A DNA stretch of 64,000 bases from an uncultured Paracoccaceae bacterium (GCA_947488605.1 CANKZJ010000004.1:186001-250000), one strand, 5' to 3'. Counted from the first letter of the stretch, positions 43,608 to 53,475 are shown. The notes: generated from the sequence alone by a model not told the origin. Numbers and translations are program-made.

Positions 43608-44840
43608 ATGATGATTGGAGATAAGCTAGGTCGCATTTCGCGGCGGGATCTGTTCAAGGTAGCAGGGCAATACGGGATGAGTTCGACGCTTCTGGCGGCG
43701 GGTACATTCGGTGGTGCCATGAGCCTTGCAAATCTAGCTTCAGCGGCGGAATCGACCTACGAGCGTCGTTTTGCAAAAGAAGCGAAATATAATCTGAAAT
43801 TTGGCGCGTCCGGCTTTAACGCACGCAACTTGCTGATCGAACGCGCTGGCGCGTTAGAGTTTGCACGTGATCTGGAGGCACGTACAGACGGCGAGATTCG
43901 CATCGAATTCATTGGCGACAACCAAATCTGTGGTCAGACGTCCTGCGTTGAGAAGACACAGCAGGGTATCGTTGATATCTATGCGGCTTCCACACAGAAC
44001 TCTGCCGGTGGTGCACCTTACCTGAACGTTCTGGACTACGCGTATATGTTCCGTAACCGTGCGGACCAGTACCATTTCTTGTATTCACCAGCATCCCAGC
44101 GTTTGCTGCGTGATCCATACGAGAAGCGTCACGGTCTGAAGTTCCTCTTCAGCCACGCTGAATTGCGCGGCCTGCAGATGGGTCTGAACTTTGAAGACAA
44201 GCCACTTGTCACGTCTGTTGAAGATCTGGCCGGCACAAAGAACCGTGTCACAGGTACACAGCTTGGTCGCATCGCGATGGAAGCTTTGAACCTGAACCCA
44301 GTTCCAGTTGCATGGGAAGAAACACTCGATGGTCTGAAGCAGGGCTTGATCGATGGTGCGGAAACATGGGCGTCTGCTGTTGCATACGCGAACATGGCGC
44401 CAGTTGTGTCCCAGTCTGTTCACCTGAACTTCTTCTGCGGTACAGAGGCCACATCAATGAAGGCGTCAGTCTTTGACGGTCTTGAAGGTTACCTGCAGGA
44501 CGCAGTTATGGAATCAGCCTATTGGGCGCAGACACATGTTCAGGCAGCAAACGAAGTTGCTCTGATCAACACTGTTGGCCAATCTGATCCACAGCTTCCA
44601 AACACAATCTTTGCCCAGAACAATGTGCGTAACGCATTCTTGTCCGAAGCAGAGATCAAGAAAGCTGAAGAAATGTGCTCACCTGAGTACCAGCCAGCAC
44701 TCTGGGAAGAGTGGCGCGAGCGCCTTAACGGGTGGTCCGGTGGTCTGGACACATACCAGGAAATCTATGACGAAGTTCGCACAATTCCTGGCGATACTCT
44801 GCCAGAGAACGTTGAGCCACGTCGTTGGTGGAAGGGCTAA
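43608..44840 (+). CDS. dctP: TRAP transporter substrate-binding protein (DctP)
   Basis: About 410 residues. The N terminus ISRRDLFKVAGQYG holds a twin-arginine pair (residues 12-13) followed by a hydrophobic stretch ending LANLASAA, so export may use Tat. The mature domain is a DctP-type binding protein: KYNLKFGASGFNARNLLIERAGALEFARDL, EIRIEFIGDNQICGQTSCVEKTQQGIVDIY, and the ligand-contact region AGTKNRVTGTQLGRIAMEALNLNPVPVAWEETLDGLKQGLIDGAETW. GGGAGGAAAC precedes ATG codons at 43608 and 43611. Codon choice (CGT, GGT, CTG, CCA, ACA) is more biased than in neighbours, suggesting high expression. Ligand unknown. Confidence 0.92.
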   Translation: MMIGDKLGRISRRDLFKVAGQYGMSSTLLAAGTFGGAMSLANLASAAESTYERRFAKEAKYNLKFGASGFNARNLLIERAGALEFARDLEARTDGEIRIEFIGDNQICGQTSCVEKTQQGIVDIYAASTQNSAGGAPYLNVLDYAYMFRNRADQYHFLYSPASQRLLRDPYEKRHGLKFLFSHAELRGLQMGLNFEDKPLVTSVEDLAGTKNRVTGTQLGRIAMEALNLNPVPVAWEETLDGLKQGLIDGAETWASAVAYANMAPVVSQSVHLNFFCGTEATSMKASVFDGLEGYLQDAVMESAYWAQTHVQAANEVALINTVGQSDPQLPNTIFAQNNVRNAFLSEAEIKKAEEMCSPEYQPALWEEWRERLNGWSGGLDTYQEIYDEVRTIPGDTLPENVEPRRWWKG

Positions 44841-44868
44841 TATAGCCTTTTGCTAACCAAGAGATTGG

Positions 44869-44902
44869 GGCCGGCCGAATGGGAGTTCGGTCGGCCCTTT
44901 TC
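44869..44902 (+). terminator. Intergenic terminator/attenuator after dctP
   Basis: A 12-bp stem, GGGCCGGCCGAA with TTCGGTCGGCCC (one G-U pair), six-base loop and a TTTT tail. It lies between dctP and dctQ in the same operon, so it probably stops part of transcription and keeps the binding protein in excess over the membrane subunits. Confidence 0.8.
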
Positions 44903-44960
44903 ATCTCAAAAAGACCGCTCCATAGTAGCGGCAATCTGACACATTAGGGGGGAGACCTAG

Positions 44961-45629
44961 ATGTCGATACTCGCAGAAGCGGTGGCTGTTATCCCAGCCT
45001 TGTTCTCGGGCAGTTCTTGGGAGAAGCGACAAGCGTTTGACGCGGATGGCATGTGGCTATTCTGTTTTGTCTTTACGTTTGTTGGTGGCCTGGCTGCATA
45101 CTACTTTTACAAATTTTTCCCGTTCATGGAGCGCCATTTAGAGCGCACCATTGCGGTTGTGATGTACCTGATTATCGCTGGCATCATCTGTTGGGGCGTG
45201 ATCGACAGGTTTGTGTTTTCAAACCAATGGTCGGGTTCAACGACGATTCCGCCATTCCTGTTTATGGTCATGGCGTGGTTCGCGTGTTCCTATAACGTCA
45301 AGTTGCGCACGCACCTAAGCTTTAGCGAATTCCGCTCGAAGATGGCACCAACGGGTCAGATGGCAACGCTCACTTTGGATGCGGTCCTTTGGTTTGGCTT
45401 TTGCTGGATTGCGATCACGACATCGCTGCGGTTCACAGCACTCTCTGCCGACAACTTCCAATTGGTTGACGGTGTGGATGACGTGATGAAGTGGTGGTTC
45501 TACATCACAGTTCCAATCGCGTTTACCTTTATGTCCGGTCGTGTGATCGGCAACTGGGTAGAGGACTGGACAAACTATAAATCTGGTGACCAGATCATCA
45601 AACAAGCTGTTATCGGAGGTGACGTCTAA
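44961..45629 (+). CDS. dctQ: TRAP transporter small permease (DctQ)
   Basis: A 222-residue membrane protein with about four hydrophobic segments, the DctQ pattern: LFCFVFTFVGGLAAYYFYKF, ERTIAVVMYLIIAGIICWGVIDRFVF, TTIPPFLFMVMAWFACSYNVKLRTHLSF and MKWWFYITVPIAFTFMSGRVI. The ALxxRTHLSF-type loop (NVKLRTHLSFSEF) is a family hallmark. GGGGGGAGACCTAG precedes the ATG. It overlaps dctM by one base. Confidence 0.9.
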   Translation: MSILAEAVAVIPALFSGSSWEKRQAFDADGMWLFCFVFTFVGGLAAYYFYKFFPFMERHLERTIAVVMYLIIAGIICWGVIDRFVFSNQWSGSTTIPPFLFMVMAWFACSYNVKLRTHLSFSEFRSKMAPTGQMATLTLDAVLWFGFCWIAITTSLRFTALSADNFQLVDGVDDVMKWWFYITVPIAFTFMSGRVIGNWVEDWTNYKSGDQIIKQAVIGGDV

Positions 45630-46987
45630 TGGCCGATAGTACTTGGATTACACTTATCTCATTGGGCGTGACGGTCTTCTTCATGCTCGGCACACCTGTT
45701 TTGCTGATCATCTTTTATTGGGTCGTTGGCATCAGCTTTGTGATCGACCTGCCATTGGCAAACACAGGCAACGAGCTGATCAACGTGTTCAGTAAAGGCT
45801 TTGCCTTGCTTGCGATGCCGCTCTTTATTCTGACAGGGGACCTGATCAACCAGTCTGGTATTGCCCGACGATTATCGGATTTCGCCTATTCGTGTTTGGG
45901 TTGGTTGCGTGGCGGTTTGGCGATGGCGTCTATCGCTGCCTGTGGTCTGTTTGCTGCGATCTCTGGGTCCAACTCAGCGACGACAGCGACGATTGGCTCC
46001 ATGCTGCATCCTGAAATGGTGAAGGGTAACTATGATGAACGCTTCTCAGCTGCGACTGCTGCTGCGGGCGGTACGGTGGGTATCATTATCCCGCCATCGA
46101 TCATCTTCATCGTTTACGGCTTCTTGATGAACTTGCCGATCTCTGACCTGTTCGTGGCGGGTATCATTCCCGGCTCATTGATGGTTCTGGGTATGATGAC
46201 TGCAGCGTTTATCGTTTGTACGGTCAATGGCTGGGGCGTTCTGATTGGTCTGTCCATTTCGCGGATGATCAAAACAGGCATTGGCGCATGGTTGGGTTTC
46301 TTTGCTATCGGTCTGGTGCTTTGGGGCATCTACACAGGTCGCTTCTCACCAACTGAGGCGGCTGGCGTGACCGTTGGTTTCTGTGTGTTTATCGGCTTGG
46401 TGTCCTATCCGTTGAACAAGATCATGGGTAGTTCTTCTGATCTTCCTGTCGAACAGAAGAGCTTTGGATCCATGTTTGTTGTCGAAGGCTTCACCGTTCC
46501 ACAGATCCCGGCGATTGTTTCGCGGTCTGCACAGATCTCGGGCATCTTGGTGCCGTTGATTGCAGTATCGGTTGCGATGCAGCAGGTCATGTCCTCGCTT
46601 GGCGCGAAAGACTTTATCGGTGAATTCGTGACCGGTATGGGTGGCTACTATGCGGTTCTGTTCACATCGATGGCTATTGTGTTTGTAACTGGGATGATCC
46701 TTGAATCCCTGCCGGTTACAATCATTCTTGCGCCAATCCTGGCCCCAATCGCGGCGTCGGTCGGTATTGATCCGATCCACTTTGCGGTCGTGTTCCTTGT
46801 GGGTGCATCGATTGGCTTTGTGACACCGCCTTATGGGCTTAACCTATACGTGGCCTCGGGTGTGACCGGCGTGCCCTACTTCCGTCTGCTACGCTACATC
46901 ATTCCTTACCTGATCGCGCTGATCAGCGTCTGGTTCTTCGTAGCGTTGGTTCCGGAAACTGCATTGATGATCCTACCGGACCGTTAA
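45629..46987 (+). CDS. dctM: TRAP transporter large permease (DctM)
   Basis: A 452-residue membrane protein with roughly twelve segments. Typical DctM blocks: LIFTGDLINQSGIARRLSDFAYSCLGWLRGGLAMASIAACGLFAAISGSNSATTATIGSMLHPEM (the ISGSNSATT substrate/Na+ region), GGTVGIIIPPSIIFIVYGF, and in the second half FVTGMILESLPVTIILAPILAPIAASVGIDPIHFAVVF and GFVTPPYGLNLYVASG. It is the transport channel of the Na+-driven TRAP system with dctP and dctQ. Confidence 0.94.
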   Translation: MADSTWITLISLGVTVFFMLGTPVLLIIFYWVVGISFVIDLPLANTGNELINVFSKGFALLAMPLFILTGDLINQSGIARRLSDFAYSCLGWLRGGLAMASIAACGLFAAISGSNSATTATIGSMLHPEMVKGNYDERFSAATAAAGGTVGIIIPPSIIFIVYGFLMNLPISDLFVAGIIPGSLMVLGMMTAAFIVCTVNGWGVLIGLSISRMIKTGIGAWLGFFAIGLVLWGIYTGRFSPTEAAGVTVGFCVFIGLVSYPLNKIMGSSSDLPVEQKSFGSMFVVEGFTVPQIPAIVSRSAQISGILVPLIAVSVAMQQVMSSLGAKDFIGEFVTGMGGYYAVLFTSMAIVFVTGMILESLPVTIILAPILAPIAASVGIDPIHFAVVFLVGASIGFVTPPYGLNLYVASGVTGVPYFRLLRYIIPYLIALISVWFFVALVPETALMILPDR

Positions 46988-46994
46988 TGTGGCG

Positions 46995-47774
46995 ATGGCT
47001 GACGACATAAACGAGGAGAACTCCGGCCAAATTCCGACCAACCTCCGGCTGCTATTGCTGCTGGAGGAGGTCGCGAAGGTCGGTGTTCCCGTTACCCCTT
47101 CGGTGGTGAACGAGACGCTGAAGCTTCCAAAGCCAACGATCCACCGGTTGTTTGCGACCGCCGAGGCTGAGGGCTTTTTGCAGCGAGACGTTGATGGACG
47201 GTCCTATAGTCCGGGGCGGCGCATGCGCCTATTATCTATCAACACGTTGTCATCTGAACGCGTACGCACGGTGCGCCTTGCCATTCTAAAATCTCTGGCC
47301 GTCGCGGTGGGTGAGACTTGCAATCTTGCAATTCCAGAGCGCGATGGCATGTTTTACCTTGACCGGGTCGAGACCCATTGGCCATTGCGCATCCAGTTGC
47401 CGGTTGGCACGCAAGTGCCGTTTCATTGTACGGCCAGCGGTAAGATGTATCTGTCGACCCTTCGCCCGGATTATCTTGAGCGTTTCTTGAGAAATTATGC
47501 GTTAGAAAAACAAACCGACAAAACCATTACGGACCCACGGAAATTGAAGGCGGAGTTGGATACCACGCGTGAGCGTGGCTACGCCACTGACAATGAAGAA
47601 TTCATGACCGGGATGACTGCAATTGCTGTTCCAATTCTTGATAACCGTGGTCGGCTTTTGTCAACCTTATCCATCCACGCGCCGGAACAACGCAGCCATG
47701 TCCCGGATTTGATTGCGTATCTTCCTCCGCTTCAGTCGGCAGCCACTGAACTTGCGGCGATAGTGGGGCGTTAG
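46995..47774 (+). CDS. IclR family transcriptional regulator
   Basis: A 259-residue regulator. The N-terminal winged helix-turn-helix runs through LLLLLEEVAKVGVPVTPSVVNETLKLPKPTIHRLFATAEAEGFL; the effector-binding GAF-like domain shows NLAIPERDGMFYLDRVETHWPLRIQLPVGTQVPFHCTASGKMYLS and ERGYATDNEEFMTGMTAIAVPILDNRG. It begins seven bases after dctM (ATG 46995; a GTG at 46989 is also open), so it belongs to the TRAP operon and probably controls it through the palindrome at 43566-43584. Confidence 0.92.
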   Translation: MADDINEENSGQIPTNLRLLLLLEEVAKVGVPVTPSVVNETLKLPKPTIHRLFATAEAEGFLQRDVDGRSYSPGRRMRLLSINTLSSERVRTVRLAILKSLAVAVGETCNLAIPERDGMFYLDRVETHWPLRIQLPVGTQVPFHCTASGKMYLSTLRPDYLERFLRNYALEKQTDKTITDPRKLKAELDTTRERGYATDNEEFMTGMTAIAVPILDNRGRLLSTLSIHAPEQRSHVPDLIAYLPPLQSAATELAAIVGR

Positions 47775-47913
47775 CCCCTACCTTTTTGGCTGAGTGCTTC
47801 CGAAAATAGCTGTAAATTTGGATGGACACCGCGCTGCGTCAGAATAACCCGTTGGCGAAGCAGTACGGTCTGCGGCATACTGACCGAAGTTTGACAATTC
47901 AGGGATAAAATTG

Positions 47914-48636
47914 ATGACACTCGCCGTCCCTAAACTACGCTCCTGCGCGGACTGTCCAATTCGCTATAATGCGGTTTGTTCGAAATGTGATCCTGATGAA
48001 TTAACCCAGCTCGAAGATGTAAAGTACTATCGCTCCTATGCGGCTGGGCAGACTATTTTCTTTGGTGGTGATCCGTTGGAGTTTGTAGGATCGGTTGTAT
48101 CGGGTGTTTCAAGCCTGACACGCACGTTGCCTGATGGACGGGTGCAAATGGTTGGCTTGCTACTACCCGGTGATTTCATGGGCCGTCCCAATCGGTCGAC
48201 AATCGATTGTGATGTGATTGCTGAAACCGATGTGATGCTGTGCTGTTTCCGCCGCAAACCGTTCGAGAAGCTAATCGAAGAAACGCCTCATGTTGGGCAG
48301 CGCTTGCTAGAGATGACTTTGGACGAGTTGGATGCCGCACGCGAGTGGATGCTGGTTCTTGGCCGCAAGACCGCTCGCGAAAAGATTGCGTCGCTCTTGC
48401 ATATGATTGCGTCCCGCATGGCGTCGCTGAAGCCGGGAGAAACAGCAGAAACAACCTTTACGCTGCCGATTACACGCGAAACGATGGCGAATTATCTGGG
48501 CCTCACGATTGAGACCGTCAGCCGCCAAATGTCGGCACTCAAAAAAGAGGGCGTGATTGCGTTTGACGAGCGTCGCGACATTCGAGTGCCTGACCTTGAG
48601 CATTTGAAAGCCGAGACTGGCGAAGAAGTCTACTAG
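47914..48636 (+). CDS. fnrL: Oxygen-responsive Crp/Fnr regulator FnrL
   Basis: A 240-residue regulator. The N-terminal cysteines C11, C14, C22 and C25 (SCADCPIRYNAVCSKC) with a central cysteine in TIDCDVIAE supply [4Fe-4S] ligands, so the protein senses oxygen. A cyclic-nucleotide-like beta roll and a long dimer helix follow. The recognition helix GLTIETVSRQMSALKKEGVI contains the E--SR residues that in FNR read TTGAT half-sites. TTGATnnnnATCAA sites at 50972-51007 lie near the cbb3 oxidase genes. The ATG at 47914 follows AGGGAT; a TTG one codon earlier is open. It overlaps the MATE gene tail to tail by four bases. Confidence 0.93.
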   Translation: MTLAVPKLRSCADCPIRYNAVCSKCDPDELTQLEDVKYYRSYAAGQTIFFGGDPLEFVGSVVSGVSSLTRTLPDGRVQMVGLLLPGDFMGRPNRSTIDCDVIAETDVMLCCFRRKPFEKLIEETPHVGQRLLEMTLDELDAAREWMLVLGRKTAREKIASLLHMIASRMASLKPGETAETTFTLPITRETMANYLGLTIETVSRQMSALKKEGVIAFDERRDIRVPDLEHLKAETGEEVY

Positions 48637-49991
48637 CGCCGCGCTTTTATGAAGAACCGTGCCGTTACAGCGATTGCAGCAAGACTAAGGCCAATTCCGT
48701 ACCCAATCCAAACACCCTCAGGGCCCCAATTCAGTACAAACCCCAAATAATACGCAATGGGGAGGGCGATGATCCAATAGCTGAACATTGTAATGCCGAC
48801 GGGCACCAAGTTATCCATCATCCCGCGCGCAGCTCCCAGCATCGTGCCTTGCACACCGTCTACAATCTGCATGGCAGCGATCACGATAAACAAACTGGTG
48901 GCGAGGGTGATCACCTCCGGATCGTCCGAGAATGCCTGCGCCAACCAATCGCGTGACCAAAACAGTCCGACCATGACGAAAGCCATCCAGCTGATAATAA
49001 CGGCCAACGCGGCAAGCCCTATTTTGATCAACCGATCTTTTTCGTCTGCTCCAATCGCCTGCCCAATCCGGATCGAGACCGCAATCGCAATGCCAAGAGG
49101 CACCATATAAAGCACATCGCCGATTGCCGCGACGATTTGATTAGCCGCCAAAGCGACCGCACCAAACCAGCCGATCATGAGGCCAGCAACAGCATATGCG
49201 CCGCCTTCGCCGATGTAGCCGATAGCAATTGTGCCACCTTGCGTGATTTGTGACCGCAGTTCTGCAATGCGTTGCGGGGCTTTGCGGCGGGTTTTCTTGG
49301 TCCATGCCGCCTTGCGCCAAATGATCAACGCGATGATGAGCGCCACACTTTGTGACAAAAGACTAGCTAAGCCTGCGCCAACGAGACCAAGGCCGGCCCA
49401 ATCGCCGAACCCGTGGATTAAGATCCAGTTCGCGGGAATATTCACAAAGACAGCGGCGAAAGCAATTCCAACACCAATCCAGGCGGCGTTCATCGCATCA
49501 AAGAGGCTCTTGAGAGCATAGAAGATCGTAAATGGAATGAGCAGCAGGCTCATTGCCGTCCAATACCCCCCTAGTAACTCCAAAACCTCCGGTGGTTGGC
49601 CAATCAGTTCGAGGACTGGACGAAAGAGTATCATCGCGGCGGCACCGACAACGCTGACGATCACGGCAACAAGAATGCCGGACCGGGTCGTGCTGGATAT
49701 TTCGTCGGGATCATTGGCACCAACGGCATTTGCCATACGCACCCCGATAGCGGCAATGAAACCGTAGAGACCCGAATAGAAGACAATGATGATGGAATTC
49801 GTGATGGAAGCCGCGGCCAATGGCACAGTGCCCAAAGGTGCAATCATGATCGTGTCGACAACCCCTATCAGTGTCGCCGCTGCAAGCGAGATTACAATCG
49901 GAAAACCTAGTGCGCTTAGCCTTCCAATTTCATGCCATAGGCCTTGCAGCATTGGAGCGGGATCTTTGTGGGCGGCTTCTGGGCTAGACAT
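48633..49991 (-). CDS. MATE family efflux transporter (second copy)
   Basis: A 452-residue membrane protein with twelve segments in two halves. Characteristic blocks: LSALGFPIVISLAAATLIGVVDTIMIAPLGTVPLAAASI, then IGVRMANAVGANDPDEISSTTRSGI, and in the second half GYIGEGGAYAVAGLMIGWFGAVALAANQIV and SIRIGQAIGADEKDR. It differs clearly from the MATE protein at 3486-4916, so the two are not a recent duplication. Exports cationic drugs or metabolites with Na+ or H+; substrate unknown. It lies between fnrL and the universal stress gene but on the opposite strand to fnrL. Confidence 0.9.
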   Translation of the reverse strand: MSSPEAAHKDPAPMLQGLWHEIGRLSALGFPIVISLAAATLIGVVDTIMIAPLGTVPLAAASITNSIIIVFYSGLYGFIAAIGVRMANAVGANDPDEISSTTRSGILVAVIVSVVGAAAMILFRPVLELIGQPPEVLELLGGYWTAMSLLLIPFTIFYALKSLFDAMNAAWIGVGIAFAAVFVNIPANWILIHGFGDWAGLGLVGAGLASLLSQSVALIIALIIWRKAAWTKKTRRKAPQRIAELRSQITQGGTIAIGYIGEGGAYAVAGLMIGWFGAVALAANQIVAAIGDVLYMVPLGIAIAVSIRIGQAIGADEKDRLIKIGLAALAVIISWMAFVMVGLFWSRDWLAQAFSDDPEVITLATSLFIVIAAMQIVDGVQGTMLGAARGMMDNLVPVGITMFSYWIIALPIAYYLGFVLNWGPEGVWIGYGIGLSLAAIAVTARFFIKARR

Positions 49992-50038
49992 CCCTCGGGC
50001 CTAGACAAATGAGCCTACGTGTCAAGAAAAGTATCGGT

Positions 50039-50872
50039 CTATCTGGCCATCAAGATCGGAAGATCAGCTTTCTCTAGCAAATTGCGCGTGGCACCACCAA
50101 AGACCGCTTCGCGCAGTCGTGAGTGCCCATAAGCTCCACTCACAATCATTTGGGCGCCAACCTCTTTGGCGCGCCGCAAGAGGATACCGCCGATCTGTTG
50201 TTCGGTTTTTGCCAAGACGGCCACTTCTGATCGTGTCCCATGCCGCATAAGATATTGCGCCATAGCGCCACCCGGATCAGAGCGATCAGGCGCGTGGTTT
50301 GGCGGGTCAATAATGCAGATGTCTGCAACCTCAGCCTGCTCAAGGAAGGGCAAGGCGGCACGTGCGGCTGCCAAAGCTTCGGCTCCATCATTCCATCCCA
50401 TCAGCACATGGCCACCGATTTCGGGCGCTTTGCAGCCTTTGGGGATCATCAAAACCGGACGCTCGGCAGCGAAAAGGCACGCCTCGACCAAAGTCGCGGC
50501 CTCCGGGTTGTCCTGATACGGTCGAGGGAGAACGACAAGATCAGAAAAACGTAATTTGCGGGCAAGGTAGTCGGTAAGTGCCGGACCTTGCACCGTTGCT
50601 GCATGCATTGTCCAACGGGTCATTTCACCATGCATGCGGTCTTTAAGCCAAACTTCGAGCTTTTGACGCTGCTCAATCGCGTCACGGGTTTGTTCGGCCA
50701 GCATCAGCGCCTCGGCGCCAATGTAATAGTTGTTATTCTCAGAATGGCTGATCGTGACAATATAGACGTCCAAGTGGGCATCCATCCGGTCCGCCATAGA
50801 AATAGCGGCATCAAGCCCTTCTGTAGCCTGATCCGTATCCGAAAGAATCGTCGCGATGATCTTGTATGACAT
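50039..50872 (-). CDS. Universal stress protein, UspA-type
   Basis: A 277-residue protein made of two Usp folds. The C-terminal domain retains the ATP-binding pattern G-2x-G-9x-G as SGAYGHSRLREAVFGGATRNLLEKADLPILM, with LMGWNDGAEALAAARAALPFLEQA as its first strand and helix. The N-terminal domain (YKIIATILSDTDQATEGLDAAISMADRMDAHLDVYIV) is degenerate. Transcription starts toward the FNR box at 50972-50985, so it is probably anaerobically controlled together with ccoNOQP, which is divergent. Confidence 0.88.
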   Translation of the reverse strand: MSYKIIATILSDTDQATEGLDAAISMADRMDAHLDVYIVTISHSENNNYYIGAEALMLAEQTRDAIEQRQKLEVWLKDRMHGEMTRWTMHAATVQGPALTDYLARKLRFSDLVVLPRPYQDNPEAATLVEACLFAAERPVLMIPKGCKAPEIGGHVLMGWNDGAEALAAARAALPFLEQAEVADICIIDPPNHAPDRSDPGGAMAQYLMRHGTRSEVAVLAKTEQQIGGILLRRAKEVGAQMIVSGAYGHSRLREAVFGGATRNLLEKADLPILMAR

Positions 50873-50971
50873 TGGTGCGGCCTTCCCAAAAATGGGGTGA
50901 ACTTGAGGACGGCTTTTCGCGCAAAGCCACTTATTACTCAGGATTATGCCAAACCTTGAAAAGCGTTGTCT

Positions 50972-50985
50972 TGATCCATGTCAAC
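50972..50985. promoter_or_regulatory. FNR box 1 (uspA side)
   Basis: TTGATCCATGTCAA: matches the FNR/FnrL consensus TTGAT-N4-ATCAA at nine of ten defined positions. It lies 100 bases before the universal stress protein ATG, a reasonable distance for an activator site on that side. Confidence 0.7.
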
Positions 50986-50993
50986 TCGGCCAT

Positions 50994-51007
50994 TGATCCA
51001 CATCAAG
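50994..51007. promoter_or_regulatory. FNR box 2 (ccoN side)
   Basis: TTGATCCACATCAA: perfect match to TTGAT-N4-ATCAA, about 87 bases before the ccoN ATG. With box 1 only eight bases away it allows FnrL to act on both divergent transcripts. Confidence 0.85.
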
Positions 51008-51093
51008 GCGAAAGGCTCTCCAAGAACCCATAAGCAAAATCAAGATTAGTCTGTCGGGCCCATTTGCGTTCCGGCGAAAGAAGGGGATCTCTT

Positions 51094-52689
51094 ATGGGGA
51101 ACTATCTAAAGCTGATAGCGCTAGGGTGCACCGCACTCTTTGCAGCTATCGCCGCAAACTGGGGGCGTGATACCGCATACATTTTGCATGCAATGATCAT
51201 TCTTGGCGTTTCGGGTTATTTGTTCATACGTGTGCTGCGGCGCATCGATGAGCCGGTTCAGGCAACGCCAGAGGGCTATATGGATGATGTCGTCCGTGCG
51301 GGCGTGATTGCCACCAGTTTCTGGGGTGTCATCGGTATGCTGGTTGGGGTGGTAATCGCCTTCCAACTTGCTTTTCCGGTTCTCAACTTCGAGGTTCTCC
51401 AACCTTACGGCAACTTTGGACGACTGCGCCCACTGCACACCAGCGCGGTGATTTTTGCGTTTGGTGGCAATGCCCTGATCATGTCGTCGTTCTATATCGT
51501 GCAACGCACATGCGGCGCGCGGCTTTGGGGCGGAAACTTGGGATGGTTCGTTTTTTGGGGCTACAACTTGTTTATCGTTTTGGCCGCGACTGGCTACCTT
51601 TTGGGGGCCACACAGTCCAAAGAATACGCAGAGCCAGAGTGGTACGTGGACATTTGGCTGACCATCGTCTGGGTCGCCTTCTTGGTGGTGTTCCTTGGCA
51701 CGCTGTTTAAGCGCAAAGAACGGCACATCTACGTTGCGAACTGGTTCCTTCTGGCCTTTATCGTGACCGTTGCGATGCTGCATATCGTGAACAACATCTC
51801 GATCCCCGTCAGCATCTGGGGCAGCAAGTCTGTGCAGGTCTTTAGCGGCGTGCAGGATGCGATGGTACAGTGGTGGTACGGCCATAACGCGGTGGGCTTC
51901 TTCCTGACTGCGGGCTTCCTTGGCATGATGTACTACTTCGTGCCAAAGCAGGCAGGACGTCCGGTGTTTTCCTACAAGCTGTCCATCATCCACTTCTGGG
52001 CGCTGATCTTCCTCTATATCTGGGCGGGTCCACACCACTTGCACTACACAGCACTGCCTGATTGGGCATCTACCCTTGGTATGGTCTTCTCGATCATCCT
52101 TTGGATGCCAAGCTGGGGGGGCATGATCAACGGCCTGATGACGCTGCAAGGCGCTTGGGACAAGCTGCGCACTGATCCGATCATTCGGATGATGGTGATC
52201 AGCCTTGCCTTCTACGGCATGTCCACATTCGAGGGCCCGATGATGTCCATCAAAGCCGTTAACAGCCTGTCGCACTACACAGACTGGACCATTGGTCACG
52301 TACACTCTGGCGCACTTGGCTGGAACGGTATGATTACATTTGCCGCTCTCTACTTCCTCACACCAAAATTGTGGGGCCGGGCACAGATGTATTCGATGTC
52401 TGCGATCAACTGGCACTTCTGGTTGGCGACAATCGGCATCATCCTTTACGCGGCCTCGATGTGGGTCACGGGGATCATGGAAGGCCTGATGTGGCGCGAA
52501 GTCGACGCAAACGGGTTCCTTGTGAACAGCTTTGCCGACACCGTTTCCGCGAAGTTCCCAATGTATGTGGTCCGTGGCCTTGGTGGGGTTCTTTACCTTG
52601 CCGGAGCGCTGATCATGTCCTGGAACATCTTCATGACCATCCGGGGTGGGGCGAAAGTCACCGCACCGGTTGGCGTGCCAGCTGAATAA
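51094..52689 (+). CDS. ccoN: cbb3-type cytochrome c oxidase subunit I
   Basis: A 531-residue haem-copper oxidase with about twelve membrane helices; it holds haem b, haem b3 and CuB and reduces oxygen with high affinity. Histidine ligands are in [33 protein letters not shown] (with the tyrosine-histidine region typical of the C family), [15 protein letters not shown] (CuB histidine pair) and [17 protein letters not shown] (haem ligands). The ATG at 51094 after GAAAGAAGGGGATC is preferred to the open frame from 51064. First gene of ccoNOQP, below an FNR box. Confidence 0.96.
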   Translation: MGNYLKLIALGCTALFAAIAANWGRDTAYILHAMIILGVSGYLFIRVLRRIDEPVQATPEGYMDDVVRAGVIATSFWGVIGMLVGVVIAFQLAFPVLNFEVLQPYGNFGRLRPLHTSAVIFAFGGNALIMSSFYIVQRTCGARLWGGNLGWFVFWGYNLFIVLAATGYLLGATQSKEYAEPEWYVDIWLTIVWVAFLVVFLGTLFKRKERHIYVANWFLLAFIVTVAMLHIVNNISIPVSIWGSKSVQVFSGVQDAMVQWWYGHNAVGFFLTAGFLGMMYYFVPKQAGRPVFSYKLSIIHFWALIFLYIWAGPHHLHYTALPDWASTLGMVFSIILWMPSWGGMINGLMTLQGAWDKLRTDPIIRMMVISLAFYGMSTFEGPMMSIKAVNSLSHYTDWTIGHVHSGALGWNGMITFAALYFLTPKLWGRAQMYSMSAINWHFWLATIGIILYAASMWVTGIMEGLMWREVDANGFLVNSFADTVSAKFPMYVVRGLGGVLYLAGALIMSWNIFMTIRGGAKVTAPVGVPAE

Positions 52690-52701
52690 GGAGGCTGAGA
52701 C

Positions 52702-53463
52702 ATGTCTGATACAACACCAAACGACGCTCCAGCCAAAGGCATCCTAGGCAAACACGCTTTCCTCGAGCGCAGCCCAACGTTACTCCTCGTTTCCTCCCTG
52801 TTGGTGGTAGCGGTGGGCGGCATCGTGGAGATCGCACCTCTCTTCTATCTTGAAGGCACCATCGAAGAGGTCGAAGGCGTGCGCCCCTATTCCCCGCTCG
52901 AATTGGCGGGACGGGATATCTACATCCGCGAAGGGTGCTATCTGTGCCACAGCCAGATGATCCGCCCAATGCGCGACGAGGTTGAACGTTACGGTCACTA
53001 CTCGCTGGCAGCGGAATCGATGTATGATCACCCGTTCCAATGGGGGTCAAAGCGGACCGGGCCAGACTTGGCCCGGGTTGGCGGCAAGTATTCGGATGCA
53101 TGGCATCTCGATCACCTGATCGCGCCGACGTCCGTGGTGCCAGAATCGATCATGCCGGGTTATGCCTACCTGCTCGATACACAGGTGAACGCGGAATACA
53201 CTGCTGATCTGGTATCCACGCATCGCTTTGTGGGTGTGCCTTACACCGACGAGATGATCGAAGTGGCAGCCGCAGATGTGTTGGCACAGGCTGATCCGGA
53301 TACGGATGCCTATGACGATCTTCTGGAACGGTATCCGGGTGCGCAAATCCGCAACTTTGACGGCGAACCAGGTGTGTCCGAGATGGATGCGCTGATCGCT
53401 TATCTGCAAATGCTGGGTACGACTGTCGACTTCTCGACCTTCACCCCAGACGCAAGCCGCTAA
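52702..53463 (+). CDS. ccoO: cbb3 oxidase mono-haem cytochrome c subunit II
   Basis: A 253-residue protein anchored by one N-terminal helix ([22 protein letters not shown]) with a periplasmic cytochrome c domain. The haem attachment motif is CYLCH (C79, C82, H83) in [18 protein letters not shown], and the methionine ligand is probably in [28 protein letters not shown] precedes the ATG, 12 bases after ccoN. Confidence 0.96.
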   Translation: MSDTTPNDAPAKGILGKHAFLERSPTLLLVSSLLVVAVGGIVEIAPLFYLEGTIEEVEGVRPYSPLELAGRDIYIREGCYLCHSQMIRPMRDEVERYGHYSLAAESMYDHPFQWGSKRTGPDLARVGGKYSDAWHLDHLIAPTSVVPESIMPGYAYLLDTQVNAEYTADLVSTHRFVGVPYTDEMIEVAAADVLAQADPDTDAYDDLLERYPGAQIRNFDGEPGVSEMDALIAYLQMLGTTVDFSTFTPDASR

Positions 53464-53475
53464 GGAGGACTGACA

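Noticed and set aside
51121..52416. 431-codon minus-strand ORF within ccoN
   Set aside because: Mirror frame of a highly conserved oxidase gene; no start context and histidine-rich, low-complexity product.
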